Shown piece after piece: positions 7,802 to 16,610 of a stretch of DNA of 64,000 bases. The first letter of the stretch is position 1; the number at the start of each line of letters is the position of its first letter. The position numbers and the translations under genes are program-made. Source of the stretch: Streptomyces sp. f51 (GTDB taxonomy: Bacteria > Actinomycetota > Actinomycetes > Streptomycetales > Streptomycetaceae); the NCBI RefSeq assembly GCF_037940415.1, contig NZ_CP149798.1, forward strand, positions 2,786,501 to 2,850,500. Reading direction: 5' to 3'. The notes under the pieces are model-generated. The model worked only from the letters and a program-made list of their open reading frames with translations, did not search any database and was not told the origin of the DNA.

Positions 7802-9097
7802 ATGTCGACGACACGAAGGCGCCGGGCGGCGCTGGTGGCGGTGACCTTGACAGGTGCCCTGCTGGCGACGGCCTGCGGCGCCTCGGACAGTGGCTCCTCC
7901 GACGGCAAGACCCTGAAACTGTGGCACTACGAAGGGCCGGACAGCGCGATGGGGGTGGCCTGGAACGAGGCCATCAAGGAATTCGAAGCGCAACACCCGG
8001 GCGTGAAGGTGAAGTTCGAGGAGAAGGGCTTCGAGCAGATCCAGAAGACCGCGCCCATGGTCCTCAACTCGAACGACGCCCCCGACCTCATGGAGTACAA
8101 CAAGGGCAACGCGACCGCGGGTCTGCTGTCCAAGCAGGGCCTGTTGACCGACCTCACGGCCGAGGCCACCAAGCGCGGCTGGGACAAGAAGCTCAGCGCC
8201 GGCGTGAGGACCACCAGCCAGTACGACGCCAACGGGGTCATGGGCTCCGGCAAGTGGTACGGCGTGCCCAACTACGCCGAGTACACGATGGTCTTCTACA
8301 ACAAGGACCTGTTCAAGAAGTACGGGATCGCGCAGCCGACCACGTACGGCGAACTGACCGCCGCGATGGACGAGTTCGTCGCGAAGGGCATCACCCCGCT
8401 CGCCAACTCCGGCGCGGAGTACATGGCCCAGCAGTACCTCTACCAGCTCGCCCTCTCCAAGGCCGACCGCACCTGGGTGGACACGTACGAGCTGTACAAG
8501 GGCAGGACGGACTTCCACGACGCGGCCTGGACCTACGCGGCGAACACCTTCGCCGACTGGGTGAGGAAGGGCTACATCGCCAAGACGTCCAGCGGCACCA
8601 AGGCCGAGGACGCGGGCGTCTCCTGGATCCGGGGCAAGTCGCCGATCCTCTTCTCCGGCAGCTGGTGGTACGGCCGCTTCGAGTCCGAGGCGAAGTTCGA
8701 CTGGGACTCCGGCCTGTTCCCGGGCTCGAACCTCACCCTGGGCTCCGGCGGCAACCTGTGGGTGGTCCCCAAGGGCGCCAAGAACAAGGAACTGGCCTAC
8801 GACTTCATCGACATCACCATGTCGAAGAAGATCCAGAACCTGCTGGGCAACAAGGGCGGTGTCCCGGTGGCCGCGGACACCTCCGCGATCACCGACGCCA
8901 GGACCAAGACCCTGATAGCCGACTACAACACCCTCTCGGGGCGTGACGGGCTCGCCTTCTACCCGGACTGGCCGGTGGCGGGCTTCTACGACACCCTCGT
9001 CTCCGAGACGCAGAAGCTGATCACCGGCAGCGAGAAGCCCGGCGCCTACCTGGACGACCTCCAGAAGGCGTACGACAAGGGCGTACCGCAGCGATGA
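7802..9097 (+). CDS. Extracellular sugar-binding lipoprotein of an ABC importer
   Basis: Start ATG 7802 follows a GGAGG ribosome site and gives a 431-residue protein. A twin-basic N-terminus (MSTTRRRR), a hydrophobic stretch and the lipobox LATAC mark a lipoprotein signal peptide; Cys would become the acylated N-terminus. The mature part has the family 1 solute-binding pattern: KLWHYEGPDSAMGVAWNEAIKEFEAQHPGVKVKFEEKGFEQIQ near the start, APDLMEYNKGN, and a late LGSGGNLWVVPKGAKNKELAYDFIDITMS. It is the first gene of an operon with two permeases and a GH31 glycosidase. A xylose-containing oligosaccharide is therefore the likely ligand, by context only. Confidence 0.9.
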   Translation: MSTTRRRRAALVAVTLTGALLATACGASDSGSSDGKTLKLWHYEGPDSAMGVAWNEAIKEFEAQHPGVKVKFEEKGFEQIQKTAPMVLNSNDAPDLMEYNKGNATAGLLSKQGLLTDLTAEATKRGWDKKLSAGVRTTSQYDANGVMGSGKWYGVPNYAEYTMVFYNKDLFKKYGIAQPTTYGELTAAMDEFVAKGITPLANSGAEYMAQQYLYQLALSKADRTWVDTYELYKGRTDFHDAAWTYAANTFADWVRKGYIAKTSSGTKAEDAGVSWIRGKSPILFSGSWWYGRFESEAKFDWDSGLFPGSNLTLGSGGNLWVVPKGAKNKELAYDFIDITMSKKIQNLLGNKGGVPVAADTSAITDARTKTLIADYNTLSGRDGLAFYPDWPVAGFYDTLVSETQKLITGSEKPGAYLDDLQKAYDKGVPQR

Positions 9098-10059
9098 CGG
9101 TGACCGCCGAACGCGGCGGGCGGGTGACCGGCCTGAAGGCCCGGGCCGGTCACCCGAGGCGCCCGCACAGCTCCTACGCGCTGTTCCTGCTGCCCGGCGT
9201 GATCGCCTTCACGGCCGTCGTCGTCGTGCCGTTCCTGATGAACACCGGGATCAGCCTCACCGACTGGCAGGGGGTCGGGTCCCCTTCGTGGGCCGGGCTC
9301 GCCAACTACCGCGCGCTGATCGACGACAGCGAGTTCTGGGCGTCGTTCCGGCACAGCCTGTCCATGGTGCTGGCGATGGCGGTCGTCCCGACGGCCGTCG
9401 GACTCGTCCTGGCCGCCGCCCTGTTCGACTTCGTCGCCAAGCACTTCGGGACGAGGACGGCGGCCGTGCTCCGGGCCTGCTACTACCTCCCCCAGGTGCT
9501 GCCGATCGCCGTCGCCGGGATCGTGTGGAGCTGGATCCTCGCCCCCGAGAACGGTTCGCTCAACACCCTGCTGAAGTCCGTCGGCCTCGGCTCCTGGCAG
9601 CAGGACTGGCTGGGCGACCCCGATCTCGCGCTCTACAGCGTCATGGGCGTGATGGTGTGGGTGCAGCTCGGCTTCCCGCTCGTCGTCTTCATGGCGGGAC
9701 TGCAACGCGTGGACCCGCAGCTGTACGAGGCCGCCGAACTGGACGGCGCGGGCTGGTGGCGGCGGTTCTGGCACATCACGCTGCCGCAGATCCGCCCGGA
9801 GATCTCGGTCGTCCTCCTGTGGTGCACGATCGCCGCGCTGAAGGTCTTCGGGGCGGTCTACGTCCTGACGAAGGGCGGCCCGGGCGGCGCCACCGACGTG
9901 CCGTCGTACTTCTCCTTCACGACCTTCTTCGAGAAGACCCAGGTCGGCTACGGCGCCGCGATCTCCACCGTCCTGACCGTGATCGTCCTGGCGCTGGCGC
10001 TGGTCGGGCTGAGGTTCCAGACCCGCGCCGAGGACGCCGAGGAAGGGGTCCGTACATGA
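9094..10059 (+). CDS. ABC sugar importer permease (MalF type)
   Basis: This 321-residue integral membrane protein overlaps the binding-protein gene by four bases (ATGA). It has about six hydrophobic helices starting with YALFLLPGVIAFTAVVVVPFLMNTG. The cytoplasmic EAA loop that contacts the ATPase reads YEAAELDGAGWWRRFWHITLPQIRPE. It pairs with the next permease to form the transport channel. No ATPase gene is present in the operon; Streptomyces importers of this class usually share the multi-use ATPase MsiK, encoded elsewhere. Confidence 0.92.
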   Translation: MTVTAERGGRVTGLKARAGHPRRPHSSYALFLLPGVIAFTAVVVVPFLMNTGISLTDWQGVGSPSWAGLANYRALIDDSEFWASFRHSLSMVLAMAVVPTAVGLVLAAALFDFVAKHFGTRTAAVLRACYYLPQVLPIAVAGIVWSWILAPENGSLNTLLKSVGLGSWQQDWLGDPDLALYSVMGVMVWVQLGFPLVVFMAGLQRVDPQLYEAAELDGAGWWRRFWHITLPQIRPEISVVLLWCTIAALKVFGAVYVLTKGGPGGATDVPSYFSFTTFFEKTQVGYGAAISTVLTVIVLALALVGLRFQTRAEDAEEGVRT

Positions 10060-10877
10060 CCGCCCTCCGCCGTTACCCGGTGCTGGCGGCCCTCGTCGTC
10101 GGCGCCCTGTTCATGGTGCTGCCGTTCGGCGTCGTCGCCCTCAACGCGGTGAAGTCGCCGGCCGAGTACGCGGCGCACGGCCCCCTCAGCCTTCCCCACG
10201 GCCTCTATCTCCACGGCATCGCGGACTTCTGGCGGCGCGTCGACTTCGGGCGGAAGCTCCTCAACTCGGTGCTGATCTCCGGCTCGGTGGCGGTCGGGGC
10301 CGCGGTGCTGTCCGTCCTGAACGCCTACGCGATCGGCATCGGCCGGATCAGGGGCCGCACCTGGGTGCTCGCGTTCTTCGTCCTCGCCAACACCCTGCCG
10401 CAGGAGGCGCTGGTCTACCCGCTCTACTACCTGAGCAAGGAGGCAGGCCTCTACGACACCAGGCTCAGCGTGATCATCGTGTTCACGGTGATCCAGGCGG
10501 CGTTCGGCACCTATCTCCTCTCCTCCGTCCTGGCCCGGTTCCCGCGCGAGATCATCGAGGCCGCGCGGATCGACGGGGCGAACCGGTGGCAGGTGCTGTG
10601 GCGGATCGTGGTCCCGGTCAGCCGTCCCACCATCGGTGTGCTGCTCGTCTTCTTCTTCATCTGGACGTGGAACGAGTTCCTGCTGCCGCTGGTCATGCTG
10701 ATCTCCAACGACAACCAGACGGTGTCGGTGGCCCTCGGCGTCCTCCAGGGGCAGCGCCTGATGGACGCCACGATGACGAACGCGGCCGCCCTCCTCGGCG
10801 TGCTGCCCGCCGTCGTCTTCTTCCTGCTCTTCCAGCGGACCCTGACCCGCGGCATCGCCGCCGGCGCAGTCAAGTAG
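10056..10877 (+). CDS. ABC sugar importer permease (MalG type)
   Basis: The gene starts at ATG 10056, overlapping the previous stop by four bases, and encodes 273 residues. The frame extends upstream, but only this start gives the expected short N-terminus followed by a first helix (PVLAALVVGALFMVLPFGVVALNAVKSP). The EAA loop is IIEAARIDGANRWQVLWRIVVPVSRP, and the C-terminus QRTLTRGIAAGAVK is typical of MalG-type subunits. It forms a heterodimer with the upstream permease. Confidence 0.92.
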   Translation: MTALRRYPVLAALVVGALFMVLPFGVVALNAVKSPAEYAAHGPLSLPHGLYLHGIADFWRRVDFGRKLLNSVLISGSVAVGAAVLSVLNAYAIGIGRIRGRTWVLAFFVLANTLPQEALVYPLYYLSKEAGLYDTRLSVIIVFTVIQAAFGTYLLSSVLARFPREIIEAARIDGANRWQVLWRIVVPVSRPTIGVLLVFFFIWTWNEFLLPLVMLISNDNQTVSVALGVLQGQRLMDATMTNAAALLGVLPAVVFFLLFQRTLTRGIAAGAVK

Positions 10878-10888
10878 GGGGTACGAGA

Positions 10889-13141
10889 GTGAAGTTCACG
10901 GACGGCTACTGGCTGCTGCGCGAGGGTGTCAGCGCGGCCCATCCGGTCGAGGTGCTCGACGTGACCTCGGGGCCCGGCGGTCTGGAGATCCACGCGCCGA
11001 CCCAGCCCATCAGGCACCGCGGCGATCTGCTGAAGGGTCCGGTCGTGACGATCGGCGCCCACGCGCCGATGCCGGGCGTCATCGGCGTCACGTTCACCCA
11101 TTTCCAGGGCGAGGAGCAGCGCGGGCCCCGGTTCGGGCTGCGCGGGGGCGAGTTCACCCCGGACACGGAGTACGACGAGCATCACGCGACCCTGACCTCG
11201 GGCGCCCTGTCCGTCCGGATCTCCCGCACCGCCCCGTGGCACGTCGACTTCCTCGCGCACGGCCGCGTCCTCACCAGCAGCGGCCCCAAGGGCATGGGCA
11301 TCATGCGGGACGCGAGCGGCGCCCACTATCTGCGCGAGCAGCTGGACCTCGGGGTGGGCACCCGGGTCTTCGGCCTCGGCGAGCGGTTCGGGCCGCTCGT
11401 CAAGAACGGCCAGGTGGTGGACATGTGGAACGCGGACGGCGGTACCGCAACCGAACAGGCCTACAAGAACGTGCCGTTCTATCTGACGGACGCGGGCTAC
11501 GGCGTGTTCGTCGACCACCCCGGCCGGGTCTCCTTCGAGGTCGGCTCGGAGGCGGTGTCCCGGGTCCAGTTCAGCGCCGAGACACAGGAGCTGACGTACT
11601 ACGTCATCCACGGGCCGACCCCGAAGGACATCCTGCGCAAGTACACCGCGCTCACCGGGCGTCCGGCCCTGCCGCCCGCCTGGTCCTTCGGCCTGTGGCT
11701 GTCGACGTCCTTCACCACCTCCTACGACGAGGACACCGTCACCTCCTTCATCGACGGCATGCGGGAGCGTGAACTGCCGCTGTCCGTCTTCCACTTCGAC
11801 TGCTTCTGGATGCGCGAGTTCAACTGGTGCGACTTCCGGTGGGACCCCCGGGTGTTCCCCGATCCGGAGGGGATGCTGAGCCGGCTGAAGGACAAGGGGC
11901 TGCGGATCAGCGTCTGGATCAACCCGTACATCGCGCAGCGCTCACCGCTGTTCGCCGAGGGCCGGGCGCTCGGGCATCTGCTGCGGCGGCCCGACGGCGG
12001 CGTGTGGCAGTGGGACCTGTGGCAGCCGGGGATGGCCCTGGTCGACTTCACCAGCCCCGCCGCCCGGGACTGGTACGCCTCCAAGCTGGAGGCCCTGCTC
12101 GATCAGGGCGTCGACTGCTTCAAGACCGACTTCGGCGAGCGGGTCCCGGTGGACGTGGCCTACGCCGACGGCGCCGACCCGGAGCGGATGCACAACTACT
12201 ACACGTACCTCTACAACCGGACCGTGTTCGACGTGCTGCGCAAACACCGGGGAGAGGACGAGGCCGTCGTCTTCGCCCGTTCCGCGACCGTGGGCAGCCA
12301 GCGGTTCCCGGTGCACTGGGGCGGCGACTGCGAGGCGACGTACGCGTCGATGGCGGAGTCGCTGCGCGGCGGGCTCAGCCTCGGCATGTCGGGGTTCGGG
12401 TTCTGGAGCCACGACATCGGCGGCTTCGAGGGGACGCCGACGCCCGCGCTGTTCAAGCGGTGGATCGCGTTCGGGCTGCTGTCCTCGCACAGCCGGCTGC
12501 ACGGCTCGTCCTCGTACCGCGTGCCCTGGCTGTTCGACGAGGAGGCCGTGGACGTCCTGCGGCTGTTCACCCGGCTCAAGCTCGGCCTGATGCCGTATCT
12601 GTACGAGGCCGCCCGCACCGCCCACGCGGAGGGGGTGCCGATGATGCGGGCGATGGTCCTTGAGTTCCCTGACGATCCGGGGTGCGCGCATCTGGAACGG
12701 CAGTACATGCTCGGCCCCGACCTGCTGGTCGCGCCCGTCTTCAGCGACGAGGGGGACGTCTCGTACTACGTGCCCGAGGGCGTCTGGACCCCCTATCTCG
12801 GCGGGGAGCCGGTCACCGGACCGCGCTGGGTGCGCGAGCGCCACGGCTTTCTGAGCGTGCCCCTGCTGGTGCGGCCCGGCGCGGTGATCCCGGTCGGCGC
12901 GGTGGACGACCGCCCCGACTACGACCACGCGGACGGGGTCACCCTGCGCGCGTACGGCCTGGAGCGGGGCGCCCGGGTGACGGTGCCGGTCGGACCGGTG
13001 ACCTTCACCGTCGTGCGCGAGGGGAACACCCTGCGCGCGTCCTGCTCCGATCCGTCGGCGCCCTGGGGGCTGGCCGCGGGCGGGCGCGAGGTGCGGGCCG
13101 GCGCCGGGACGGGTTTCCTCTCCCTCGATCTGGAGTCGTGA
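10889..13141 (+). CDS. yicI: GH31 alpha-xylosidase (YicI-like)
   Basis: Start GTG 10889 gives a 750-residue enzyme, 11 bases after the permease stop. The catalytic barrel contains FHFDCFWMREFNWCDFRWDP and RISVWINPYIAQRSPLF. The nucleophile segment FKTDFGE has its Asp at residue 414, and HWGGDCEA carries the acid/base Asp at residue 480. Both positions and the surrounding sequence closely resemble E. coli YicI, whose pair is near 416 and 482. There is no signal peptide, so it acts in the cytoplasm on imported sugar. YicI enzymes release alpha-linked xylose from isoprimeverose and xyloglucan oligosaccharides. The importer and LacI genes around it support that role. An alpha-glucosidase activity is the main alternative. 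Confidence 0.85.
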   Translation: MKFTDGYWLLREGVSAAHPVEVLDVTSGPGGLEIHAPTQPIRHRGDLLKGPVVTIGAHAPMPGVIGVTFTHFQGEEQRGPRFGLRGGEFTPDTEYDEHHATLTSGALSVRISRTAPWHVDFLAHGRVLTSSGPKGMGIMRDASGAHYLREQLDLGVGTRVFGLGERFGPLVKNGQVVDMWNADGGTATEQAYKNVPFYLTDAGYGVFVDHPGRVSFEVGSEAVSRVQFSAETQELTYYVIHGPTPKDILRKYTALTGRPALPPAWSFGLWLSTSFTTSYDEDTVTSFIDGMRERELPLSVFHFDCFWMREFNWCDFRWDPRVFPDPEGMLSRLKDKGLRISVWINPYIAQRSPLFAEGRALGHLLRRPDGGVWQWDLWQPGMALVDFTSPAARDWYASKLEALLDQGVDCFKTDFGERVPVDVAYADGADPERMHNYYTYLYNRTVFDVLRKHRGEDEAVVFARSATVGSQRFPVHWGGDCEATYASMAESLRGGLSLGMSGFGFWSHDIGGFEGTPTPALFKRWIAFGLLSSHSRLHGSSSYRVPWLFDEEAVDVLRLFTRLKLGLMPYLYEAARTAHAEGVPMMRAMVLEFPDDPGCAHLERQYMLGPDLLVAPVFSDEGDVSYYVPEGVWTPYLGGEPVTGPRWVRERHGFLSVPLLVRPGAVIPVGAVDDRPDYDHADGVTLRAYGLERGARVTVPVGPVTFTVVREGNTLRASCSDPSAPWGLAAGGREVRAGAGTGFLSLDLES

Positions 13142-13143
13142 CG

Positions 13144-14157
13144 ATGGTCAAGATCACCGATGTGGCGCGGCACGCCGGGGTGTCCCCGAGCACGGTCTCC
13201 TACGCCCTCAGTGGCAAGCGGCCGATCTCCGAGGAGACCCGGCAGCGCGTCGAGGAGAGCATCCGCCGGCTCGGGTACCGCCCGCACGCGGGGGCCAGGG
13301 CTCTGGCGAGCAGCCGGTCGAACGTCCTGGCGCTGGTCGTCCCGCTGCGGGCGGGCATCCATGTGCCGGTGGTGATGCAGTTCGCGGTGTCGGTGGTGAC
13401 GGCGGCCCGGCTGCACGACCACGACGTCCTGCTGCTCACCCAGGAGGAGGGCGAGGAGGGGCTGCGCCGGGTCGCGGACACCGCGCTGGTGGACGCGCTG
13501 ATCGTGATGGACGTCCAGCTCCACGATCCCCGGCTGCCGCTGCTGCGCGCGCTGGAGCGGCCTTCGGTCCTCATCGGCTTCCCGGCCGCGCCCGACGGCC
13601 TGACCTGCATCGATCTGGACTTCAAGGCGGCTGGCGAGCTGTGTGTGGACCGGCTCGCGGGGCTCGGGCACCGGGTGGTCGCCCTGGTCGGCTCGCCGCC
13701 GGAGGTGTACGTGCGGGGGACGGCGTTCGCGCAGCGGGTGGTGCAGGGCTTCACGGCCGCCGCCGACCGCAACGGCCTGGCCTCCTCCGTCCACCCCTGC
13801 GAGGCCACGCCGGCCGCGGCTCGCCGGATCGCCGAACAACTCCTGCGCGAACAGCCCGCGTTGACCGGCGTCGTCGTCCACAACGAGCCGGTCCTGGAGC
13901 CGTTGATCGACGCGTTCGAGCAGCTCGGTCTGCGCGTCCCGGCGGATCTGTCCGTCACCGCGATCTGTCCCGACGAGCTCGCCGGGAGTCTGCGTGTCCC
14001 GGTCACCTCGATCGCCCTTCCGTCCGCCGAAGTCGGCGCGCGGGCGGTGGACTTGCTGATGAGGAAGCTGAACGGCACGCCCTGTCCCGAGGCGACGCTG
14101 CTCACGCCCACGATGACGGAGCGTGGCAGTACGGCTCCCCGGGCGCCGCATCCCTGA
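13144..14157 (+). CDS. LacI-family transcriptional regulator
   Basis: Start ATG 13144 lies two bases after the glycosidase stop and gives 337 residues. The LacI headpiece is at residues 1–60: ITDVARHAGVSPSTVSYALSG followed by ISEETRQRVEESIRRLGYRPHAGARAL, including the hinge helix. A periplasmic-binding-protein-like effector domain fills the rest, with the usual late segment on family-typical promoter control (ADLSVTAICPDELAGSLRVPVTSIALP). As the last gene of the operon it probably represses it by binding the CG-centred palindromes at 7712–7763, releasing them when the imported sugar or its product is bound. Confidence 0.93.
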   Translation: MVKITDVARHAGVSPSTVSYALSGKRPISEETRQRVEESIRRLGYRPHAGARALASSRSNVLALVVPLRAGIHVPVVMQFAVSVVTAARLHDHDVLLLTQEEGEEGLRRVADTALVDALIVMDVQLHDPRLPLLRALERPSVLIGFPAAPDGLTCIDLDFKAAGELCVDRLAGLGHRVVALVGSPPEVYVRGTAFAQRVVQGFTAAADRNGLASSVHPCEATPAAARRIAEQLLREQPALTGVVVHNEPVLEPLIDAFEQLGLRVPADLSVTAICPDELAGSLRVPVTSIALPSAEVGARAVDLLMRKLNGTPCPEATLLTPTMTERGSTAPRAPHP

Positions 14158-14190
14158 GGGGGCCGGCCGAATTCCGGGGAGAACAACACG

Positions 14191-14220
14191 AAGGCCCCGC
14201 TGCCTGAGCAGCGGGGCCTT
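14191..14220. terminator. Bidirectional terminator between lacI and ssrA
   Basis: A perfect 12-base stem, AAGGCCCCGCTG (14191–14202) with CAGCGGGGCCTT (14209–14220), encloses a 6-base loop. It lies 33 bases after the lacI stop and 32 bases past the 3' end of ssrA on the other strand, so it can serve both convergent transcripts. The minus-strand side is followed by a moderately T-rich stretch. Confidence 0.8.
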
Positions 14221-14252
14221 CGTCACGCTATTGAATTGAAACATGGGATGAG

Positions 14253-14638
14253 TGGAGATGGCGGGAATCGAACCCGCGTCCAACGGTGCAAAATCAGGGC
14301 TTCTCCGTGTGCAGTTCGCTGCGATTTTCTCAGCCCCGGCGATCACGCGAACAAGTCGCCGACGGGCTCAGTCACTGTTTGATTTCCCAGCGAACCCCGT
14401 GACCGGGCTCGATGGTTTAGTCCCCTAGATTATGCCAGGGTCCGGGTCGGGAACACTCCCGGGCTGACACCCATTAAGGGTCCTTCACTCACTGCTTATT
14501 AGGCAGCGAGGGCGAAGGACTGGGAATCGCTCTTGGAATTGGCGATTATTTTTTGCGACATATGGTTTACGAGATCATTGCCGCTTCCTCGACACGCTTC
14601 CCCTGCTTCAACAGCCGCTGTCGAAACCGATCATCCCC
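14253..14638 (-). ncRNA. ssrA: Transfer-messenger RNA (tmRNA)
   Basis: The minus strand begins GGGGATGATCGGTTTCGACA at 14638. It ends with a T-arm and acceptor strand, GGTTCGATTCCCGCC followed by ATCTCCA, at 14253, giving 386 nucleotides. The 5' GGGGATG pairs with 3' CATCTCC including the conserved G3–U wobble needed for alanylation. CCA is not encoded. The internal tag frame (14543–14499) follows AAATAATC and reads ANSKSDSQSFALAA, then two stop codons; the ALAA end is the protease degron. smpB, encoding its protein partner, lies just upstream on the same strand. Confidence 0.95.
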
Positions 14639-14761
14639 ATGTTGATTTTTCAAAGCTCGATCCCTCCGGGGAGGAACCCGCGCCCTCTGTGGGGTGCGTT
14701 GCCATCGTACGTGACCAACGCACGACGGTGCCAGCCTATTCCGGCGGGGCCGTCCGCGGCG

Positions 14762-15319
14762 TCACTCGCCGCGCTGTTTCCGCTTGGCCGCGGCGATGGC
14801 GCGGTCCGACTCGCGCCGGTCCTGCTTCTCGCGCAGGGTCTGCCGCTTGTCGTACTCCTTCTTGCCCCGGGCGAGCGCGATCTCCGCCTTCGCGCGGCCG
14901 TCCTTGAAGTACAGGGCGAGCGGCACGATCGTGTGACCGGTCTCCTGGGTCTTCGCCTCCAGCTTGTCGATCTCCTCGCGGTGCAGGAGGAGCTTGCGCT
15001 TGCGGCGCACGGTGTGGTTCGTCCACGTGCCCTGGCTGTACTCCGGGATGTGGGCGTTGTGCAGCCACGCCTCGTTCCCGTCGATCTGGACGAAGCCGTC
15101 CGTCAGCGAGGCGCGCCCCTGGCGCAGCGACTTGACCTCGGTGCCGGTCAGGACGAGCCCGGCCTCGTAGGTGTCGACGATCGCGTAGTCGTGCCGCGCC
15201 TTCTTGTTCTGGGCGACGATCTTGCGCTTGCCGTCCTTGGCCTTGCCGGAGCCCTGGCCGCCCTGCTTGGGCTGGGACTCCTTCGGTACGTACATTCCCT
15301 TGCTCATAGTGCTGGCCAT
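14762..15319 (-). CDS. smpB: SsrA-binding protein SmpB
   Basis: SmpB binds tmRNA and carries it to stalled ribosomes for tagging and release. The core matches the family: [46 protein letters not shown], then [19 protein letters not shown] and [12 protein letters not shown], with a basic C-terminal tail ([12 protein letters not shown]) that enters the mRNA channel. The 185-residue form from 15319 has an N-terminal extension of about 30 residues compared with short SmpBs. ATG 15307 and ATG 15295 are alternative starts and none has a strong ribosome site. ssrA follows on the same strand 123 bases downstream. Confidence 0.96.
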   Translation of the reverse strand: MASTMSKGMYVPKESQPKQGGQGSGKAKDGKRKIVAQNKKARHDYAIVDTYEAGLVLTGTEVKSLRQGRASLTDGFVQIDGNEAWLHNAHIPEYSQGTWTNHTVRRKRKLLLHREEIDKLEAKTQETGHTIVPLALYFKDGRAKAEIALARGKKEYDKRQTLREKQDRRESDRAIAAAKRKQRGE

Positions 15320-15376
15320 TTTCGCACTACAGGGGGGCTCGGGGGAAAGTCGATTACCGGGTCCGCGTCCGGCGCG

Positions 15377-16543
15377 TCAGGAGAGGTCCCCGAGACCGCT
15401 CAGCACGGTCTCGGCCCGCCGGAGCGACTCCTTGTCCGCCTCCAGGTCGGGGGTGATGCCCCGGCCGTCGACGGAGCGGCCCGAGGGGGTGCGGTAGTGG
15501 CCGACGGTCAGCTCGGCGACGGAGCCGTCGGGCAGCCGGCTCGGCATCTGGACGGAGCCCTTGCCGAAGGTCCTGGAGCCCACGACCACCGCGCGCCCCC
15601 GGTCCTGGAGTGCCCCGGTGAGGAGCTCGGCCGCGCTCATCGTGCCGCCGTCGACGAGCGCGACCAGGGGTCTGGTGGTGTCGCCCCCGGCGTCCGCGTG
15701 CAGGGCCCGCTGGGCGCCGTTCACGTCGTACGTGGCCACGAGACCGCCGTCGAGGAAGACGGAGGCGGTGGCGACGGCCTCGGTGACCAGGCCGCCTGAG
15801 TTGCCGCGCAGGTCGAGGACGATCCCGGCCCTGCCCGGCGCCCGCCCGACGGCGGTCCTCACGGCCTCGCCCACGCCCTTGGTGAAGGCGTCGACCTTGA
15901 TCAGGGCGGCTCCGCCGGGAAGCCTGCTGACGGTGACCGAGTCCGTGGAGAGCCTGGCGCGGCGCAGGGTCCGGCTCCACGACTGCGTGCCGCGCTCCAG
16001 GCCCAGGGAGACCTTGGTGCCGGCGGTCGCGTCGTCCGCGTCGCCGCGCAGTAACGAGACGACCTCGGTGACCGGCCGGCCGTCCACCTTCGCGCCGTCG
16101 ACGGTGCGCAGCCGGTCGCCCTTGCGGATGCCCGCCGCGGCGGCGGGCGAGCCGGCGCTGACGCGGGTGACCTCGATGCGTCCGTCCCGCTCGCGGCGGG
16201 CCCACAGGCCGACGCCGGTGTACTGGCCGTCGAGGGCCTCCTCGAACTCCTCGTACTCGCCCTGGGAGTAGACGGCGCCCCAGCGGTCCCCGCTGCGGCT
16301 GACGGCCCGTTCGGCGGCCTCCATGGGCGACTTGCCGTCGGCCATCGCCTCGGCGGCGGCCCGGGTGACCTCGTCGTGGTGGCGCGCCGCCGCCGAACCG
16401 GGCGTCGCGGCCGGGGTCTTGCGGGCGGGGTCGGAGAACGATCCGGTCGCCGCTCCGGCGACGAGGACACTCGCGAACACCAATGTCAGGGCCGCCCCGC
16501 GGCGGATGCGGCGGGGCTCGCAGAACAGGTCACGGCCTGACAT
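15377..16543 (-). CDS. S41-family carboxy-terminal processing protease
   Basis: The 388-residue protein has an N-terminal membrane or signal segment (RRGAALTLVFASVLVAGAATG, about 15–34) and a PDZ domain (about 105–190, with GSPAAAAGIRKGDRL). The S41 catalytic domain follows: IVLDLRGNSGG, then TMSAAE with the likely nucleophile Ser303, and FGKGSVQ with the general-base Lys328. It is therefore an exported or membrane-anchored protease that clips C-termini of extracytoplasmic proteins. It sits between ftsX and smpB, with a terminator separating it from ftsX, and is probably transcribed on its own. Nearby ftsEX hints at an envelope role, but the substrate is unknown. Confidence 0.92.
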   Translation of the reverse strand: MSGRDLFCEPRRIRRGAALTLVFASVLVAGAATGSFSDPARKTPAATPGSAAARHHDEVTRAAAEAMADGKSPMEAAERAVSRSGDRWGAVYSQGEYEEFEEALDGQYTGVGLWARRERDGRIEVTRVSAGSPAAAAGIRKGDRLRTVDGAKVDGRPVTEVVSLLRGDADDATAGTKVSLGLERGTQSWSRTLRRARLSTDSVTVSRLPGGAALIKVDAFTKGVGEAVRTAVGRAPGRAGIVLDLRGNSGGLVTEAVATASVFLDGGLVATYDVNGAQRALHADAGGDTTRPLVALVDGGTMSAAELLTGALQDRGRAVVVGSRTFGKGSVQMPSRLPDGSVAELTVGHYRTPSGRSVDGRGITPDLEADKESLRRAETVLSGLGDLS

Positions 16544-16566
16544 GCCGGTGAGTCTAGGACAACGCG

Positions 16567-16602
16567 AAGGGCCGCACCGCCGGTTGACGGTACGGCCCTT
16601 TT
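16567..16602. terminator. Terminator between ftsX and the S41 protease gene
   Basis: AAGGGCCG (16567–16574) pairs with CGGCCCTT (16593–16600), extended by an inner ACCG/CGGT stem across one unpaired base on each side. A TTTT run follows on the plus strand. It lies 9 bases beyond the ftsX stop and would end the ftsEX transcript. Confidence 0.7.
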
Positions 16603-16610
16603 GGGATGCG

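Noticed and set aside
14191-14638. ssrA 3' end as an integration site for the neighbouring sugar operon
   Set aside because: tmRNA genes are common attachment sites, but no integrase gene and no second copy of the ssrA 3' end were found on the operon side.
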